From: JBBITW01 sp037440525
Lineage (GTDB): Bacteria > Desulfobacterota > BSN033 > UBA1163
Assembly: GCA_037440525.1 (NCBI GenBank)
Contig: JBBITW010000189.1
Span: 1-6,688, forward strand
Direction: 5' to 3'
Length of the DNA stretch: 6,688 nt
The notes under the pieces were generated by a model, which saw only the letters and a program-made list of their open reading frames with translations, did no database searches and was not told the origin of the DNA. Positions 5,275-6,688 of the stretch are shown here, piece by piece (the first letter of the stretch is position 1; every line of letters begins with the position of its first letter). The position numbers were made by a program, and so were the translations under genes.

Positions 5275-6348
5275 TTACTTAATAACACAGGGAACGTATT
5301 CCACCTGATTTTTCATAACGTAGCGGATCCGATTCAGGAGTTTCCTGGCGATCTTGATGATGGCCTTCGTCTTGCGCATCCTTTTGCAGTATTCCTGGAA
5401 GGCCATCAGAAGAGCCGGATCCTTGCGGATCGCAACCCAGGAGGCTTCGATGAGAAGCCACCTCAACTGCGAATGGCGCCGCTGGGTCATGCCTCCGACG
5501 TATTCTTTCTCACCACTGGCTTGAGTATCTGGAATCAGCCCGACGTAACAGGACAATTCGTCCAGAGATGGAAAACGTGTGATCTCGCCAAGCTCCGTCA
5601 GCAAAATCATGGCTGTAAGGGTGCTGATCCCGGGGACCGTCTTCAACAAACGGACCAGGGGCCGGTACTCCTCTGTTCTGGCCAATCGCAGGATGGCCCG
5701 GTTCAAAGAGGCGATCAGCTGGCGCAGATGGCTCAGTTCCTCCAAGTGGGCCTTCAGCGCTATATCCCCACTGGCTCTCTCCATCCGAATCCGCTCAATC
5801 CACTGGATGAATCGTCGGGACCAATGGCCCATCTCTCTTTCCTCTGGAATCACCACTCCATAAAAAAGCAGCATCCCTTTGATCTGGTTTTTACATCGCG
5901 TCTGCTTCCTCATCATGCTCTGACGAGTCCGGATCAGGGTACGATCTTCCAGTTTCGACCTACAGGGAACATAGATCCCTTCAATCTCCCCATTGCGAAG
6001 ACTCCGGGCCAATTTGCGGCAATCAATCCGATCCCGTTTGGTCCTTCGCTCTTTATTCTTCGTCGGGATGTCAGCCGGGTTCACCACGATACACTGGATT
6101 CCCTTCTCCTTCAATTGGTCGTGAATCCAAAAGCCGCAATAGCCCGCTTCATATACCGAGCGATACTCACCCCCAGGAAAGTGATGCCGCAGGTAATGGA
6201 CCAACTTATCCACTTCAGGGGGTTGGTTAAACGTCTTATATTCTCCATACTTAGAAAAGATACTTACACTCCAGCTCTTCTTGTGAACATCCAGACCGAT
6301 GTAAATAGGTTGACCCGTAAAATTAAGTTTGTTATTATTGTTTATCAT
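5275..6348 (-). CDS. IS110-family transposase (DEDD/serine RNA-guided recombinase)
   Basis: Starting at the ATG at 6346-6348 the protein has 357 residues, a usual length for this family. The N-terminal RuvC-like domain shows the expected acidic residues: D20 in YIGLDVHKK, E67 in YEAGYCG, and D106 and D109 in KRDRIDCRKLA. A helical middle (about 130-230) leads to the C-terminal Tnp domain, with the helix-hairpin-helix-like LLKTVPGISTLTAMIL (235-250) and GLIPDTQASGEK (270-281). S278 there is the likely catalytic serine. The frame is intact. The start is set by AAAGGAGG, 7 nt upstream; the frame stays open to an ATG at 6472-6474, but that one would read through the leader structure and gives an unconserved Lys-rich extension. 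IS110 enzymes use an element-encoded bridge RNA to join donor and target. Whether this belongs to the IS110 or IS1111 subgroup cannot be settled by eye. Confidence 0.95.
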   Translation of the reverse strand: MINNNNKLNFTGQPIYIGLDVHKKSWSVSIFSKYGEYKTFNQPPEVDKLVHYLRHHFPGGEYRSVYEAGYCGFWIHDQLKEKGIQCIVVNPADIPTKNKERRTKRDRIDCRKLARSLRNGEIEGIYVPCRSKLEDRTLIRTRQSMMRKQTRCKNQIKGMLLFYGVVIPEEREMGHWSRRFIQWIERIRMERASGDIALKAHLEELSHLRQLIASLNRAILRLARTEEYRPLVRLLKTVPGISTLTAMILLTELGEITRFPSLDELSCYVGLIPDTQASGEKEYVGGMTQRRHSQLRWLLIEASWVAIRKDPALLMAFQEYCKRMRKTKAIIKIARKLLNRIRYVMKNQVEYVPCVIK

Positions 6349-6355
6349 AGGCAAG

Positions 6356-6363
6356 CCTCCTTT
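6356..6363 (-). promoter_or_regulatory. Ribosome-binding site that sets the transposase start
   Basis: AAAGGAGG on the minus strand lies 7 nt before the ATG at 6346-6348. No similar site precedes the longer in-frame start at 6474, so the 357-residue protein is preferred. Confidence 0.85.
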
Positions 6364-6387
6364 CGGTACGATTTTGTTCCCAACATT

Positions 6388-6393
6388 ATTATA
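6388..6393 (-). promoter_or_regulatory. Candidate -10 box for the transposase transcript
   Basis: A perfect TATAAT lies on the minus strand 39 nt before the start codon. The segment 17 nt upstream (AAGGCA, 6411-6416) is a poor -35 match, so the promoter would be weak or would need an activator. The transposase may instead be read from a promoter farther upstream, together with the leader RNA. Confidence 0.3.
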
Positions 6394-6464
6394 TCCGAAA
6401 ATCTGAGACTTGCCTTTCTTTTTCTTAATAGCTTCTTTCGAAAAGTTCGTGATCCCCTTTCCAA

Positions 6465-6579
6465 AGTTATCCACAGGGGGGATAGAGAGCGGAGAGATTT
6501 TAGCCCAGCGCCATCAAGTGGAGCGGGGCGGCCCGAAAGGGCAAAATCTCGAAGCTCTCGTAGCACCATGTGGATAACT
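6465..6579 (-). ncRNA. Candidate IS110 bridge (seek) RNA, core hairpin
   Basis: On the transposase strand this 115-nt leader segment folds in layers. The basal stem is a perfect 11 bp, AGTTATCCACA (6579-6569) with TGTGGATAACT (6475-6465). A symmetric 9 x 9 nt internal loop follows (6560-6568 opposite 6476-6484). Next is a 6-bp stem GAGAGC/GCTCTC (6554-6559 with 6485-6490), a 3 x 3 loop, and a 12-bp stem with one bulge (6539-6550 with 6494-6506). The apex spans 6507-6538. An alternative local hairpin, GCCC-UUUC-GGGC (6542-6531), competes with the top stem. Known bridge RNAs of the IS110 subgroup come from this leader position and carry guides on both sides of large internal loops, which this layout resembles. 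True 5' and 3' ends, and guide pairing to target and donor, are not shown. It could extend toward the start codon. Confidence 0.55.
6467..6577. promoter_or_regulatory. Pair of inverted DnaA-box sequences in the IS110 leader
   Basis: TTATCCACA at 6467-6475 and its inverse TGTGGATAA at 6569-6577 are both exact matches to the strong bacterial DnaA-box consensus. They are also the arms of the basal stem of the leader hairpin, so the sequence may reflect RNA pairing, DnaA binding, or both. Confidence 0.4.
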
Positions 6580-6587
6580 CGTTTTTT

Positions 6588-6615
6588 CAGATATCATCAC
6601 TTAACTTTCGAACAA
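6588..6615 (-). promoter_or_regulatory. Candidate promoter for the leader RNA
   Basis: TTGTTC (6610-6615) and TATCTG (6588-6593) on the minus strand are 16 nt apart. Initiation would fall close to the foot of the hairpin at 6579. In IS110 elements the promoter is often completed only in the circular form, so the left end of the element might even cut through this site. Confidence 0.25.
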
Positions 6616-6633
6616 CTCTTTTCAATCATAAGG

Positions 6634-6653
6634 TCTGAGGCTTTAGCCGAAGA
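6634..6653. other. Small hairpin near the window edge
   Basis: TCT-GA-GGC-TTTA-GCC-GA-AGA is symmetric, with tandem G-A oppositions inside the stem. A 7-bp inverted repeat, AATCTAT (6653-6659) / ATAGATT (6682-6688), follows it and is cut by the window end. I see no gene in 6580-6688; this is either the outer left part of the IS110 element or its target DNA. Confidence 0.35.
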
Positions 6654-6688
6654 ATCTATGTTTTATAAGGGTTTGAATTCTATAGATT

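Larger units (their letters stand above)
5275..6579 (-). mobile_element. IS110-family insertion sequence (minimum extent; ends not determined)
   Basis: The element is defined here by the transposase gene plus the structured leader upstream of it. IS110 elements generally lack conventional terminal inverted repeats and long target duplications, so the ends cannot be read by eye. The left end probably lies between about 6580 and the window edge, and the right end somewhere in 4948-5274. The segment is visibly richer in G+C than lysM, dprA and topA, consistent with recent arrival. Confidence 0.8.

Noticed and set aside
5279..5863. Frames of 60 and 94 codons overlapping the transposase in other frames
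   Set aside because: They are shadows of the transposase, whose own frame carries all the catalytic motifs.
6345..6569. 74-codon minus-strand frame overlapping the IS110 leader
   Set aside because: It runs through the hairpin in a frame different from the transposase and contains no recognisable domain; the RNA structure explains the sequence better.
6582..6592. TTTTTTCAGAT resembling the MITE end, suggesting a larger element from 4928 to about 6592
   Set aside because: Only about nine consecutive bases match, the flanking duplication is absent, and IS110 enzymes do not use such terminal repeats.
1..6688. CRISPR array, tRNA, rRNA or defence-system genes
   Set aside because: No regularly spaced repeats, cloverleaf-type tRNA signature, rRNA segments or defence-type proteins were seen on either strand.

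Overview
The window carries a low-to-moderate G+C bacterial chromosome segment in which every recognisable gene lies on the minus strand. The order of transcription, from high to low coordinates, is an IS110-family transposase, a secreted LysM protein, dprA, topA, and the remains of a four-helix-bundle (S23 / 23S rRNA intervening-sequence type) gene. The block LysM protein - dprA - topA, the protein styles, and the S23-like remnant suggest a member of the Desulfobacterota (former Deltaproteobacteria) or a close relative. This is inference from gene order and protein character, not from a search.

Region by region: 1-196 is a decayed four-helix-bundle gene, with two small palindromes at its far end and a 12-bp direct repeat at its start. 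284-2527 is a full-length type IA topoisomerase with four C-terminal zinc motifs. 2528-2616 is an intergenic gap with a hexanucleotide tandem repeat. 2617-3717 is an intact dprA. 3751-3797 is an intrinsic terminator that separates dprA from 3823-4593, a signal-peptide and LysM protein with a strong Shine-Dalgarno sequence and a TTGACA promoter. 4700-4921 is a 222-bp non-coding inverted-repeat element flanked by a perfect 5-bp direct repeat (TACTC), so a probable MITE. A further terminal-repeat copy sits head to head at 4928-4947. 4948-5274 has no gene but holds several hairpins. 5275-6348 is an apparently intact IS110-family DEDD/Ser recombinase, visibly richer in G+C than its neighbours. Its leader (6349 to about 6600) holds a long, interrupted hairpin at 6465-6579 that is the best candidate for the element's bridge (seek) RNA.

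How the genes work together: TopA relaxes negative supercoils and DprA protects and loads incoming single-stranded DNA. They are neighbours by conserved order rather than by shared pathway. The LysM protein acts in the envelope and is separated by a terminator. The upstream third of the window is mobile DNA: a MITE landed a few bases behind the lysM promoter, and an RNA-guided IS110 element lies behind that. The most notable findings are the bridge-RNA candidate, whose basal stem is made of two perfect DnaA-box sequences, and the MITE with its duplicated target and third end.
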